Positions 1 to 7,207 of a stretch of DNA of 10,945 nucleotides are shown piece by piece (position 1 is the stretch's first letter; every line of letters begins with the position of its first letter). The notes under the pieces are model-generated. The model did not search any database. It saw only the letters and a list, made by a program, of their open reading frames with translations, and was not told the DNA's origin. A program made the translations under genes and the position numbers. The DNA is from Acidobacteriota bacterium (GTDB lineage: Bacteria; Acidobacteriota; Vicinamibacteria; Marinacidobacterales; SMYC01): positions 1 to 10,945 of the forward strand of contig JAJCXL010000020.1 of the NCBI GenBank assembly GCA_029263435.1. The letters run 5' to 3'.

Positions 1-556
1 GAAACGATGTCTGACTGGAGCTGTCCGGGCGAGTACGGCCGATGGCAGTCTTGAGGGATGTCGTCAGTACGCCCGTCAGAAGCTGGGCTCGAACGAGGTC
101 TCTTCCGAGATCTGCCATCGGGCCCTGGCGAAACAATTTTCCCAACCCGTAGGTGCCCACCGCGAATCCGATCTGGACGTAGCCGTCACCCGCGAGCTCG
201 CCCGATTCGAACAGCTTGTCGAGCGCGACATTTCCGCTCAAATCGGTGTTGATGGTCCCGGTGGCGACGCGATCGTCGAATTGATACGCGGCCCAAGCAG
301 CGCCGGCGCCGACCCCTATGATCATCAAGTTCTCCGGGCGGGTAAATGTGCTCTTGAAATCCTGCACGATGAGGCGTGGCAAGCTCTTTGTCGGGCCGCG
401 GTCGCTCTCTTCGGCCCGTTCGAGGCTCGACCTCGCGTCCGTAGGAAGAGACTCCTCCTGGGGAGCTCGAGACGTCTTCTCCGGCTCTTCCGCGAAGGCG
501 CTTCCCAGCGAGACCAACAACATCGACGATACAGTAATATGAATTATCCGGTGCAT
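1..556 (-). CDS. PAP2-family periplasmic phosphatase, partial (C-terminus beyond left edge)
   Basis: The frame is open from an ATG at 556 to the window edge and gives 185 complete codons. Residues 1-22 look like a Sec signal peptide (MHRIIH, then a hydrophobic stretch, cleavage near AFA-E). A charged linker follows to about residue 60, then a weakly hydrophobic stretch near 77-92. Residues 169-177 (KTAIGRTRP) fit motif 1 of the PAP2 superfamily, K-x6-RP, in which Lys and Arg bind the substrate phosphate. Motifs 2 (PSGH) and 3 (SRxxxxxHxxxD), with the catalytic histidines, would lie beyond the edge. The start overlaps the kinase gene end by 13 bp and has a strong GGAGAGGGG ribosome site 4 nt upstream, so translation is probably coupled to the kinase. 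PAP2 enzymes of this kind dephosphorylate lipid A (LpxE/LpxF), undecaprenyl pyrophosphate or phospholipids; which one applies here is unknown. Another PAP2 activity, or an inactive homologue, cannot be excluded from this half. Confidence 0.85.
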   Translation of the reverse strand, partial: MHRIIHITVSSMLLVSLGSAFAEEPEKTSRAPQEESLPTDARSSLERAEESDRGPTKSLPRLIVQDFKSTFTRPENLMIIGVGAGAAWAAYQFDDRVATGTINTDLSGNVALDKLFESGELAGDGYVQIGFAVGTYGLGKLFRQGPMADLGRDLVRAQLLTGVLTTSLKTAIGRTRPDSSSQTSF

Positions 557-2013
557 GATTCCCCCTCTCCATGGTTCGTGGATCCCCGGCTTTGGTTGGG
601 CTTTCGCACAGGAAAGAATGTAATGAACTCGGAACCTCGTCCCTCATCGCTACTCGCGACGATCTCCGCCCCGTGGAGCTCGGCGATGCGTTTCGCGATC
701 GAGAGCCCGAGACCCGCATGATGTCCGTCACCGCCTCTCGACTTGTCCGCCCGGAAGAACCTATCGAATACGTGGTCGAGGGCGTCTTTGGAGATGCCAT
801 CGCCGGTGTCTCGCACCGCGAGGCGCACGAAGGCGCCGTTTCTGACGACGCTTACCCCGATGCTTCCCTCGCGGGTATGGTCGAGCGCGTTGTCGAGCAG
901 CGACGATAGAAGCCGCCTTACGGCCGGTTCGTTTCCATGAACCCGTAGCGTCGGCTCGGATAGATCGAGTGAAAAGGTGAGGCCTTTTTCGCGCGCGGCG
1001 GCCTCGAAGTGACAGCACGTGCTTCGTACCATGGGAATGAGATCGAACTCTGCCATCGGAACACTGTTACCGCCGTCTTCTCTCGCCAAGGTCAACATCA
1101 CCGAGATGAGACTCGTGAGCCGCTCGGCTTCGTCTTGGATCTCTTGAAGATCTCGCCGGTAGTCCTCCGGGGTTCGGCCGTGGCGTAGCGCGAGCTCGGC
1201 GGTCGTTCGGATCACGGTCAATGGAGTACGGAGCTCATGGGACGCATCCGCGCTGAACTGCTCGATGCGAGCGACGGAGGTCTCTAACCGCGAGAGCATC
1301 TCGTTGAAGGTGGAAGCCAATCGGTCGAGAGCATCTCCGCTGCCGGTGGTCGGAATCCTCGTTTGGAGGTCGTGGACGGTGATCGATGCGGCGGCAGCGT
1401 TGATGGCATTGACCGGGCGCAGTGCTCGGCGCGCGATGAAGAATCCGCCGCAGCAGGCGAGGAGGAGCGCGATGGGGCTCGCCACCGCGAGCGCTTTCAC
1501 GACGAGGCGTCGGATGTGCGAGACACTGTCGAGCGATGTCGCGAGCAAGATGTCGTAGGCGCGTCCCCCGAACGTCAGCCGTTGCGTCAATATGCGATAA
1601 GGGGTGGAAGCGTAGGCGAGAGAGCGAAAGCTCGATTCGCTGTCAGGCTGCACCCACTCGAGCGGTGGTCCGTCGAGCTCGGGAGACCCCGCGGGAAAAA
1701 TAGGCCGACCGTCGGCGTGTCGTATCTGGTGGAACCGGCGCTCGGGAAGACTGGCCGCATATTCGAAGAGCTCCTCTTCCGTCTCGGACTCGAAATCGAA
1801 CTCCTGGCCTTCCTCCTCCGCCCCTTCAGAGAGCTCGGAGAGCACCGTGGAGATCAAGCTCGTCATCCGACCCGAGAGCCGCTCGTCGATGGCCTGCTCG
1901 GCGGCGTAGCTCACGCTCACCCATGAGACGGCACCGATGGCGACGAAGCCCAAGAACAGCATGATGGCGTACCAGGCCGTCAATCGGAGCTCGATCGAGT
2001 GGGGGGTGCTCAC
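544..2013 (-). CDS. Sensor histidine kinase, PmrB/ColS-like, with acidic ExxE periplasmic loop
   Basis: This is a 489-residue membrane sensor kinase that should phosphorylate the response regulator encoded just upstream. Visible order: TM1 about 11-36, periplasmic domain about 37-169, TM2 about 170-194, HAMP about 192-245, HisKA with the phospho-acceptor H259 in SHELRTPL, then the HATPase with N-box N375, G1 DTGDGI (402-407), F-box near FDRFF and G2 GLGLS (434-438). All catalytic motifs are intact. Residues 63-84 hold 12 Asp/Glu in 22 positions, with ExxE at 63-66, 68-71, 77-80 and 81-84, recalling the metal-binding motif of PmrB and ColS. I chose the GTG at 2013 because its GTGA overlaps the regulator stop by 4 bp. 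A TTG at 2034 would add seven residues and is the alternative. Ligand (Fe3+, Zn2+, Al3+ or cationic peptide) is inferred, not shown. Confidence 0.95.
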   Translation of the reverse strand: MSTPHSIELRLTAWYAIMLFLGFVAIGAVSWVSVSYAAEQAIDERLSGRMTSLISTVLSELSEGAEEEGQEFDFESETEEELFEYAASLPERRFHQIRHADGRPIFPAGSPELDGPPLEWVQPDSESSFRSLAYASTPYRILTQRLTFGGRAYDILLATSLDSVSHIRRLVVKALAVASPIALLLACCGGFFIARRALRPVNAINAAAASITVHDLQTRIPTTGSGDALDRLASTFNEMLSRLETSVARIEQFSADASHELRTPLTVIRTTAELALRHGRTPEDYRRDLQEIQDEAERLTSLISVMLTLAREDGGNSVPMAEFDLIPMVRSTCCHFEAAAREKGLTFSLDLSEPTLRVHGNEPAVRRLLSSLLDNALDHTREGSIGVSVVRNGAFVRLAVRDTGDGISKDALDHVFDRFFRADKSRGGDGHHAGLGLSIAKRIAELHGAEIVASSDEGRGSEFITFFPVRKPNQSRGSTNHGEGESCTG

Positions 2014-2687
2014 GGCGAGTCGACTTTCAAGCAATAGCCCACGCCCCGCACGGTGTGGAGGAGTTTCATTTCGTGGGCTCCGTCGACTTTTCGACGCAAG
2101 TTCGCGATGAACACTTCTACCGTATTCTGCTCGACGTCCGCGGAGTGGCCCCAGACGGCTTCGATGATCGCGTCCCGGCTCAGCACCAGGCCGTTTCTGC
2201 GCATGAGGAGCTCGAGAATTTGAAACTCTCTCGGGGTGAGGAGGAGTCGAAGCTCACCGCGCGAAACCTCGTGGGACGCCGGATCGAGCGTGAGCTCGCC
2301 CACGCAGAGAGTCGCGGCTCGGGCGACGGGCACCCGTCGAGCGACCGCGCGAATGCGAGCGAGCAGCTCATCGAAGGAGAACGGTTTCGTGAGGTAGTCG
2401 TCCGCGCCGCTATCCAGACCATGGACGATGTCTTTGGGGGCATCCTTAGCGGTGAGCATGAGCACGGGTGCCCGACAGCCGTCGACTCTCAAGCGCCGCA
2501 CGACTTCGAAACCGTCCATCTTGGGGAGCATCGCGTCGAGAACGACGACGTCGAAGTCTCGTGAGCGCGCGTAGTCGAAGCCGTCCGCGCCGTCCTCTGC
2601 CACACACGTGATGTGGCCCTCGCGCTCGAGGCCGCGTTTGAGAAGCTGGGCCATGCGCTGGTCGTCTTCGACGATCAAAATCTCCAC
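2010..2687 (-). CDS. OmpR/PhoB-family response regulator
   Basis: This 225-residue protein is a DNA-binding response regulator. The receiver domain (about 1-115) has the acidic pocket E7/D8/D9, the phospho-acceptor D51 (VVVLDAMLP), T79 and K101 (TKPF). The winged-helix output domain (about 125-222) shows the usual LTPREFQILELL, a recognition-helix region near VEQNTVEVFIANLRRKV and a C-terminal hairpin ending RGVGYCL. Length and motifs are typical of the PmrA/QseB/ColR/PhoB type. The start is a GTG at 2687; beginning later would remove the first beta-strand. It is first in an operon with its kinase (4-bp overlap) and a PAP2 phosphatase. No ribosome site is evident, and the predicted -10 box ends 6 nt before the start codon, so the mRNA may be leaderless. 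A perfect CTTCAG tandem repeat upstream suggests it activates its own gene and the divergent glycosyltransferase operon. The exact orthologue (PmrA or ColR) is not decided. Confidence 0.96.
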   Translation of the reverse strand: MEILIVEDDQRMAQLLKRGLEREGHITCVAEDGADGFDYARSRDFDVVVLDAMLPKMDGFEVVRRLRVDGCRAPVLMLTAKDAPKDIVHGLDSGADDYLTKPFSFDELLARIRAVARRVPVARAATLCVGELTLDPASHEVSRGELRLLLTPREFQILELLMRRNGLVLSRDAIIEAVWGHSADVEQNTVEVFIANLRRKVDGAHEMKLLHTVRGVGYCLKVDSP

Positions 2688-2693
2688 GACTTC

Positions 2694-2726
2694 AGTGTAA
2701 GTGACAACGCTGAAGAATGGCTGAAG
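2694..2726 (-). promoter_or_regulatory. Candidate autoregulated promoter of the response-regulator operon
   Basis: Read on the minus strand: CTTCAG (2726-2721), 5 nt, CTTCAG (2715-2710), 10 nt, then TACACT (2699-2694) as a -10-like hexamer. The half-sites are identical and 11 bp apart, so a tandem dimer would sit on one DNA face, as known for OmpR/PhoB-family regulators. No TTGACA-like -35 is present, which fits activator dependence. The expected transcription start is at or next to the GTG at 2687. A further single CTTCAG lies on the plus strand at 2690-2695, overlapping the -10. Binding by the adjacent regulator is inferred. Confidence 0.6.
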
Positions 2727-2791
2727 CTCGTCTTCGCCGCGGCTCTAGACGACGCCGGAGTGTCTCGCCTCTGGCATCGAGCCGCGGCGGC

Positions 2792-2824
2792 CTTCAGTGT
2801 TTCTTCAGAAGGCATCACTATCGT
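2792..2824 (+). promoter_or_regulatory. Candidate promoter/operator of the glycosyltransferase operon
   Basis: CTTCAG (2792-2797), 5 nt, CTTCAG (2803-2808), 10 nt, then TATCGT (2819-2824). Half-sites, 11-bp period and 10-nt gap to the -10-like box are exactly those of the divergent promoter at 2694-2726, but facing the other way. The predicted start of transcription is near 2831, about 4 nt before the ATG at 2835. If an upstream promoter is used instead, AGAAGG at 2807-2812 could act as a ribosome site for a GTG at 2823. Confidence 0.6.
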
Positions 2825-2834
2825 GTCGTCGTCA

Positions 2835-3581
2835 ATGCTCTCCGTCGTCGTTCCGATGCGTGATGAAGCTGGAAACGTGGCCGGGCTGATCTCGGACCTT
2901 CACCGTGCTTTGAACGGGGTCGAGTTCGAGCTCATCTGCATCGATGACGGAAGCCGCGATGACACGCGCTCCGTCCTGAGGGAGATGCGCGCCTGCGACG
3001 ACCGGCTTCGGGTCCTGGAGCATGCGCGGTCCCAGGGCCAGAGCGCCGCTTTGCGCTCCGGGGTGCTGGCGGCGCGAGGATCGCTCATCGTCACGCTCGA
3101 TGGCGACGGCCAAAACGACCCGGCGGATATCCCGAGCCTCGTGAGAGAGAAGGAAAGAAGCGGGGCGACGATGGTGGCCGGCTTCCGGCAGGCGCGACAC
3201 GATCCGTGGTCGAAGCGCTTGTCCTCCAAGATCGCCAATCTCGTTTATCGATGCGTTCTCCAGGACGATACGCCGGACACGGGTTGCGGACTCAAGCTCT
3301 TCGACCGGGCCTCTTTCATCGAACTGCCCTATTTCGATCACATGCATCGGTTCCTGCCGGTGCTCATCAAGCGAGGCGGCGGCCGGGTCGTCTCGGTTCC
3401 CGTCCATCATCGGTCGCGGCGCTCGGGCTGTTCCAAGTACGGCGTCGTCGATCGCTTGCTCGTCGGGGTGGTGGATCTATGCGGAGTGCGGTGGCTCCTC
3501 TCTCGCTATCCGCGTGCGGCGTCCGACGTGGTCTGCGTTTCGCTGCCTCCAACCCGCATCGAAAGATCGCGAGAGTGCTGA
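2835..3581 (+). CDS. GT2 glycosyltransferase, DPM/ArnC/RgtE-like polyprenyl-phosphate sugar synthase
   Basis: This 248-residue GT-A fold enzyme probably moves a sugar from a nucleotide donor onto polyprenyl phosphate at the inner face of the cytoplasmic membrane. It has the N-terminal SVVVPMRDE strand, the nucleotide-binding IDDGSRDDT (about 36-44), the metal-binding DxD at D89-G90-D91 (LDGDGQNDP), DTGCGLKLF (148-156) and the SKYGVVDR/GVVDLCGVRWL segment (about 200-222) typical of DPM/DPG-synthase-like proteins. No clear C-terminal membrane helices are present, unlike ArnC. It is the first gene of an operon; the next gene starts 7 bp before its stop and encodes an ArnT-like transferase that would use its lipid-linked sugar. 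I start at ATG 2835, after the predicted promoter; GTG 2823 would add four residues. A start as far up as 2613 would overlap the divergent regulator gene. The sugar is unknown. Confidence 0.9.
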   Translation: MLSVVVPMRDEAGNVAGLISDLHRALNGVEFELICIDDGSRDDTRSVLREMRACDDRLRVLEHARSQGQSAALRSGVLAARGSLIVTLDGDGQNDPADIPSLVREKERSGATMVAGFRQARHDPWSKRLSSKIANLVYRCVLQDDTPDTGCGLKLFDRASFIELPYFDHMHRFLPVLIKRGGGRVVSVPVHHRSRRSGCSKYGVVDRLLVGVVDLCGVRWLLSRYPRAASDVVCVSLPPTRIERSREC

Positions 3582-5299
3582 CGGCGTCCCGGGTCTCGGT
3601 TCTGAGCGTGGCGGGGTTCGTCCTCGGCGCTTTCGTCGTCTTCGCCAGACTAGGTGAGTTGCCGCTGCTCGATCCAGACGAAGGACGCAATGCCGCCATT
3701 GCGAAAGAGATGGCGACGAACGAAAGCCTGATCGTTCCTACCTACAATCAGCTGCCTTATTTGGACAAGCCGGCGCTTTACTTCCAGTGGGTTCGCTTGT
3801 CGATCGATGCGCTGGGCCCATCGGAGCTCGCGGCGCGCCTACCTTCGGCGATGTTCGGCTTCGCCACTCTCGTGATGGTGTACGGGTTCTGCCGGCATGC
3901 GTACTCCAACGCGGTGGCCGCGATGTCGGTCGTCGTGCTGGCGACGATGCCTCTGTTTCAAGCCTTCAGCCGGATCGTCATCTTCGACATCGCGCTCACG
4001 TTCTTCGTGTGTGGCGCGGTCTTCGCCGGCTTCATGGCGGAGAACCGGGCCGGAGGGACTTCGAAGTGGCTCCATCGAGGTGGCGCTGCCTGCGCCGGCG
4101 TCGCGACTCTGGTCAAGGGCCCGGTCGGTTTTATCTTGCCCAGTCTGGTGCTCGTTGGCTGGGCTCTCATCGAGCGCCGGCCAGACGCCGTGCGGCGATG
4201 GTTTTCTCTCGCCAACGTCGTCTTGTTCATCGCGGTCGTCCTTCCTTGGTTCATCGCGGTCAGCCTCGAGCGGCCGGACTTTCCCCGCTACGGCTTGGTG
4301 CACGAGAGCTTGAACCGATTCACGCGCGACACGTTCGAGCGAGGTGGTCCTTTCTACTATTACCTCCCCGTGCTCGTGGCAGTGTGCTCTGGCTGGAGCT
4401 GTTTGTTCCTCGAGGGTGCGTGGCTGGCGTGGCGGCGCCGGAGCGCATCGACACCGGCGGACCGACTGCTTTTGTGTTGGGTGGTCGTGGTGCCGGCCTT
4501 CTTCTCGCTCTCACAGTCGAAGCTTCCGGGCTATGTGCTGAGCGCGGTCGTCGCTCTGGCGATTCTAACGGCGCGACTGGTGATCGATGCCGCTCGTGAT
4601 CCCAACGGCTCCTCTATTCGCGCGATGCGACGTGGCCTGTGGGTGCTCGTTGCCTCCGGCGGTCTTGGCCTGGTCTGGCTGACGGTGGAGATCGCTCGCC
4701 CCGGGACGCTGAGCTCGATGGTTGGGATTCGAAGCGCGGAGTACGACGTGATGAGCGCGCAGTTCTCACACTTCGTCCCGAGCCTGGCCCTCACCGTGAC
4801 CGCGGCGGTCGTCGCGCTCGTCAGTCGCAAGCTCGTCGCGGCGGTCGTGTCGTTCGGCCTACTTCCGGTGAGTCTCATCGTGCTGTCGTTCGACGGCTGG
4901 CGCGCTTACGCGGAGGCTCATTCCTCACGAGAGCTCGCGTCGTCGATTCGAGCCCTCGCGCCGGCGGAAAGCACCATCGTTTGCTTGGAGTGTTTTCCCC
5001 CGGGACTCGCTTTTTACTCGAGCCTGCCGCTTCGATTGGTCACCGAAGACGGCACCGAGATGACGAGTAACTATATTCCAGTCTTTCTCTCCCAGCCGGA
5101 CCCGTGGCCGAGGGAAGTGATTCACATGAGTCGGTTCACCGCTTTGTTGTCGGGGACCCGCGGCGCGGTCATCTTGCTCGCGAAGCGGGATCGATGGGCC
5201 GCACTCGACCGTGTCGCTCGAGCTCGCAACAAGCGCGTGCACGAGCTCTCCGAGAAGTTTCGTGCGGTCGTGCTTCCTCCGCGTCACGCGGAGTCTTGA
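3575..5299 (+). CDS. ArnT/PMT-type (GT83-like) membrane glycosyltransferase
   Basis: This 574-residue integral membrane enzyme would transfer a sugar from a polyprenyl-phosphate donor to a periplasmic acceptor such as lipid A. After TM1 (about 7-24), the first periplasmic loop carries the catalytic-type D35-E36 (LLDPDEGRNAAIAKEM) and then YLDKPALYF with K65, followed by ELAARLPSA; all match the layout of ArnT and related GT39/GT83 enzymes. Many hydrophobic helices follow to about residue 450, including SQSKLPGYVLS with K316, a motif typical of ArnT-like proteins. The last 125 or so residues form a soluble domain. Length is close to ArnT (about 550). I chose GTG 3575, which overlaps the upstream stop by 7 bp and places TM1 at the N-terminus. 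The ATG at 3479 (32 residues longer, overlapping the GT2 gene by about 100 bp) is less likely. Donor could be aminoarabinose, galacturonate or another sugar; the neighbouring synthase lacks ArnA/B partners here. Confidence 0.9.
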   Translation: MLTASRVSVLSVAGFVLGAFVVFARLGELPLLDPDEGRNAAIAKEMATNESLIVPTYNQLPYLDKPALYFQWVRLSIDALGPSELAARLPSAMFGFATLVMVYGFCRHAYSNAVAAMSVVVLATMPLFQAFSRIVIFDIALTFFVCGAVFAGFMAENRAGGTSKWLHRGGAACAGVATLVKGPVGFILPSLVLVGWALIERRPDAVRRWFSLANVVLFIAVVLPWFIAVSLERPDFPRYGLVHESLNRFTRDTFERGGPFYYYLPVLVAVCSGWSCLFLEGAWLAWRRRSASTPADRLLLCWVVVVPAFFSLSQSKLPGYVLSAVVALAILTARLVIDAARDPNGSSIRAMRRGLWVLVASGGLGLVWLTVEIARPGTLSSMVGIRSAEYDVMSAQFSHFVPSLALTVTAAVVALVSRKLVAAVVSFGLLPVSLIVLSFDGWRAYAEAHSSRELASSIRALAPAESTIVCLECFPPGLAFYSSLPLRLVTEDGTEMTSNYIPVFLSQPDPWPREVIHMSRFTALLSGTRGAVILLAKRDRWAALDRVARARNKRVHELSEKFRAVVLPPRHAES

Positions 5300-5302
5300 C
5301 GC

Positions 5303-7207
5303 ATGTGCGGGATCTGCGGCTGCGTGCGCTGGGGCGAGGCCGGTCCACCGGACGTGCAATATATCCGCCGGATCCGCGATCGGATGGCGCACCGGGGACC
5401 TGACGATCGGGGGCTGTTCTCGGACGGGCGGGCGGCCTTGGGTGCGACGCGGCTCGCCATCCGGGGAGGCGCCGGTAACACCCAACCGGTCGTCGATCGG
5501 CAGTCCGGCGTCGCGGTCGTCTGTAACGGTGAGATCGACAATCACGCGGAGCTGGCCGAATGGTTGAGAGCTACCGGGACGGCGCCAACCGGCGAGGGCG
5601 ATCTCGCGGTGCTGCCTCATCTCTATTTAGCGCTCGGCGAGTCCTTCGTCGAGCGCCTCGATGGCGCGTTTGCGCTGGCGCTTTGGGATCCGAGACACAC
5701 CCGACTGATCCTCGCCAGAGATCGAAGCGGGGAGCGCCCACTGTTCTATACGCGCTCGGCAGACGCGATCGTTTTCGCTTCGGAGCTCTCCGCACTCGTG
5801 TCGGAGTCCAGGCTTGCCGCCTCCCCGGATATCTCTGTCCTGCAACACTATCTTCGATTCGGCCGCTTCTCCGCACCATCGACCCCGTTGCGAGATGTCC
5901 TCCAGGTGCCTGCCTCCCATGCCGTGCGGCTCGACCCGGAGAACTCGACGAGCCGCAAGTACTGGCACTGGGATCTCGGGCAAGGTGAGGATCACCGGCC
6001 GACCTCCGACGCGTTCGATGACGTGTTTCGACGTGCCGTGCGTAGACAGACGGCGTGTGACGTCTCCTTCGGATTGTTCCTGAGCGGCGGCGTGGACTCG
6101 TCGCTCGTCGCGGCGGTGGCGCGCGAGATCCATCCCGACCGGAAGCTCAATAGCTACACGCTACGCTTTCGCGAAGCGTCCTACGACGAGGGCGCGCGCG
6201 CCGCCCAAGTCGCTCACGACCTGGGTTTGAACGATGAGGTCGTCTGGGTCTCACCGGAGGACTTGCCGCGCACGCTCCGACACCTCGTTCGACTCGTCGG
6301 TGAGCCTTTGGCCGACCCGGCGTGGGTCCCGACAGCCCTTCTCGCTAGGCGGGCCGCTCAGGATGTCAAGCTAGTGCTCGTCGGAGACGGGGGGGACGAG
6401 CTGTTCGGCGGCTACCCGACCCATTTGGGCACGCAGGTCCAAGCCGTCTATCGGCGGATTCCTGCGCCCGTGCGGCGCAAGGTTGCCTCCCTGGTGCGGC
6501 GGCTGCCGCCGAGTGACCGCAAAACGACGGTCACGTTCCTGCTGAAGCGGTTCATCGACGGCGATGGGTCGGGGCCGCTCGCGAGACACTTGCAGTGGAC
6601 CTCGGTCATCCCTCCGCACTTGCTGGACGCGCTGGGACTGCCGATACACGCGGATGCGGGGCATGGTTGGCTCGTCGGCAATTCTTTGGATAACGCTCAA
6701 AGGCACGACTTCGAGAACCTGCTCGCCGACGGACTCTTGACCAAAACGGATCGAGCCCTCATGAGTGTCGGGGTCGAGCCGCGTGCGCCGTTTCTCGACC
6801 GTGAGGTGGTCGAGTTCGCGGCGACGCTTCCGAGGCGTGAGCGAGTGCGCGGCTTGAGGACGAAAGTGTTTCTCAAGCGCTATGCGGCGCGCTACCTCCC
6901 GTCATCTATTGTCCACCGTCGAAAACAAGGGCTGTCCGTTCCGCTGAGCGCGTGGCTCCGTGGTCCGCTCGAGGAGTGGGCGGGCGACCGCTTGAAGACG
7001 GGACGATTGGAGCGCTGCGGCGCGCGCACTGCCGTCGTGCTCCGATGGTTCGAAGAACATCGCAGCCGCCGGGCCGACCATGGGCGTGCGCTGTGGAGCG
7101 TGCTCGTACTCATCGAGTGGCTGGAGTGGTTGGAGGAGCTCGACGTGTCGGCACCGTCCGAAACCAACGTCACTCTTCCTCTTCGAGCTCCAACGATTGC
7201 GCGATGA
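5303..7207 (+). CDS. asnB: Glutamine-dependent asparagine synthetase-like amidotransferase
   Basis: The 634-residue protein has two domains. The N-terminal class II glutaminase (about 2-190) begins with the nucleophile Cys2 (MCGICG) and contains HRGPDD (30-35), R50, NGE (75-77) and D100, so ammonia release from glutamine looks intact. The C-terminal ATP-pyrophosphatase domain (about 235-610) has the PP-loop SGGVDS at 261-266 and GDGGDELFGGY. It is longer than E. coli AsnB (554) and nearer to AsnO and to the amidotransferases found in polysaccharide loci. It starts 3 bp after the ArnT-like gene, so it is co-transcribed and probably coupled. The usual NGEIYNH reads NGEIDNH here. Context suggests a glycan or sugar amidation role, as WbpS-type enzymes do on uronic acids in O-antigens, rather than free asparagine supply; that is inference. 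Its last 38 bp overlap the convergent DUF5666 gene. Confidence 0.93.
   Translation: MCGICGCVRWGEAGPPDVQYIRRIRDRMAHRGPDDRGLFSDGRAALGATRLAIRGGAGNTQPVVDRQSGVAVVCNGEIDNHAELAEWLRATGTAPTGEGDLAVLPHLYLALGESFVERLDGAFALALWDPRHTRLILARDRSGERPLFYTRSADAIVFASELSALVSESRLAASPDISVLQHYLRFGRFSAPSTPLRDVLQVPASHAVRLDPENSTSRKYWHWDLGQGEDHRPTSDAFDDVFRRAVRRQTACDVSFGLFLSGGVDSSLVAAVAREIHPDRKLNSYTLRFREASYDEGARAAQVAHDLGLNDEVVWVSPEDLPRTLRHLVRLVGEPLADPAWVPTALLARRAAQDVKLVLVGDGGDELFGGYPTHLGTQVQAVYRRIPAPVRRKVASLVRRLPPSDRKTTVTFLLKRFIDGDGSGPLARHLQWTSVIPPHLLDALGLPIHADAGHGWLVGNSLDNAQRHDFENLLADGLLTKTDRALMSVGVEPRAPFLDREVVEFAATLPRRERVRGLRTKVFLKRYAARYLPSSIVHRRKQGLSVPLSAWLRGPLEEWAGDRLKTGRLERCGARTAVVLRWFEEHRSRRADHGRALWSVLVLIEWLEWLEELDVSAPSETNVTLPLRAPTIAR

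Noticed and set aside
186..800. 204-residue minus-strand reading frame across the phosphatase and kinase ends
   Set aside because: It is in another frame of two better-supported genes, is rich in Arg/Ser/Pro and has no recognisable domain.
1363..1926. 187-residue plus-strand frame inside the kinase gene
   Set aside because: Antisense shadow of a GC-rich gene; the kinase has complete motifs and this frame has none.
2055..2564. 169-residue plus-strand frame inside the regulator gene
   Set aside because: Antisense shadow of an intact response regulator.
2613..2834. N-terminal extension of the GT2 gene
   Set aside because: It would overlap the divergent regulator gene and both operators; the GT-A fold begins at about 2835.
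3206..3574. N-terminal extension of the ArnT-like gene
   Set aside because: It lies within the GT2 gene in another frame; TM1 and the family's N-terminal pattern begin after GTG 3575.
3964..3969. Single CTTCAG inside the ArnT-like gene
   Set aside because: No second half-site 11 bp away and no -10 at the right distance, so it is not an operator of the type found between genes.
3787..4599. 270-residue plus-strand frame inside the ArnT-like gene
   Set aside because: Arg-rich out-of-frame shadow with no membrane segments or motifs.
4925..5620. 231-residue minus-strand frame spanning the ArnT-like and amidotransferase junction
   Set aside because: Opposes two intact genes and shows no domain.
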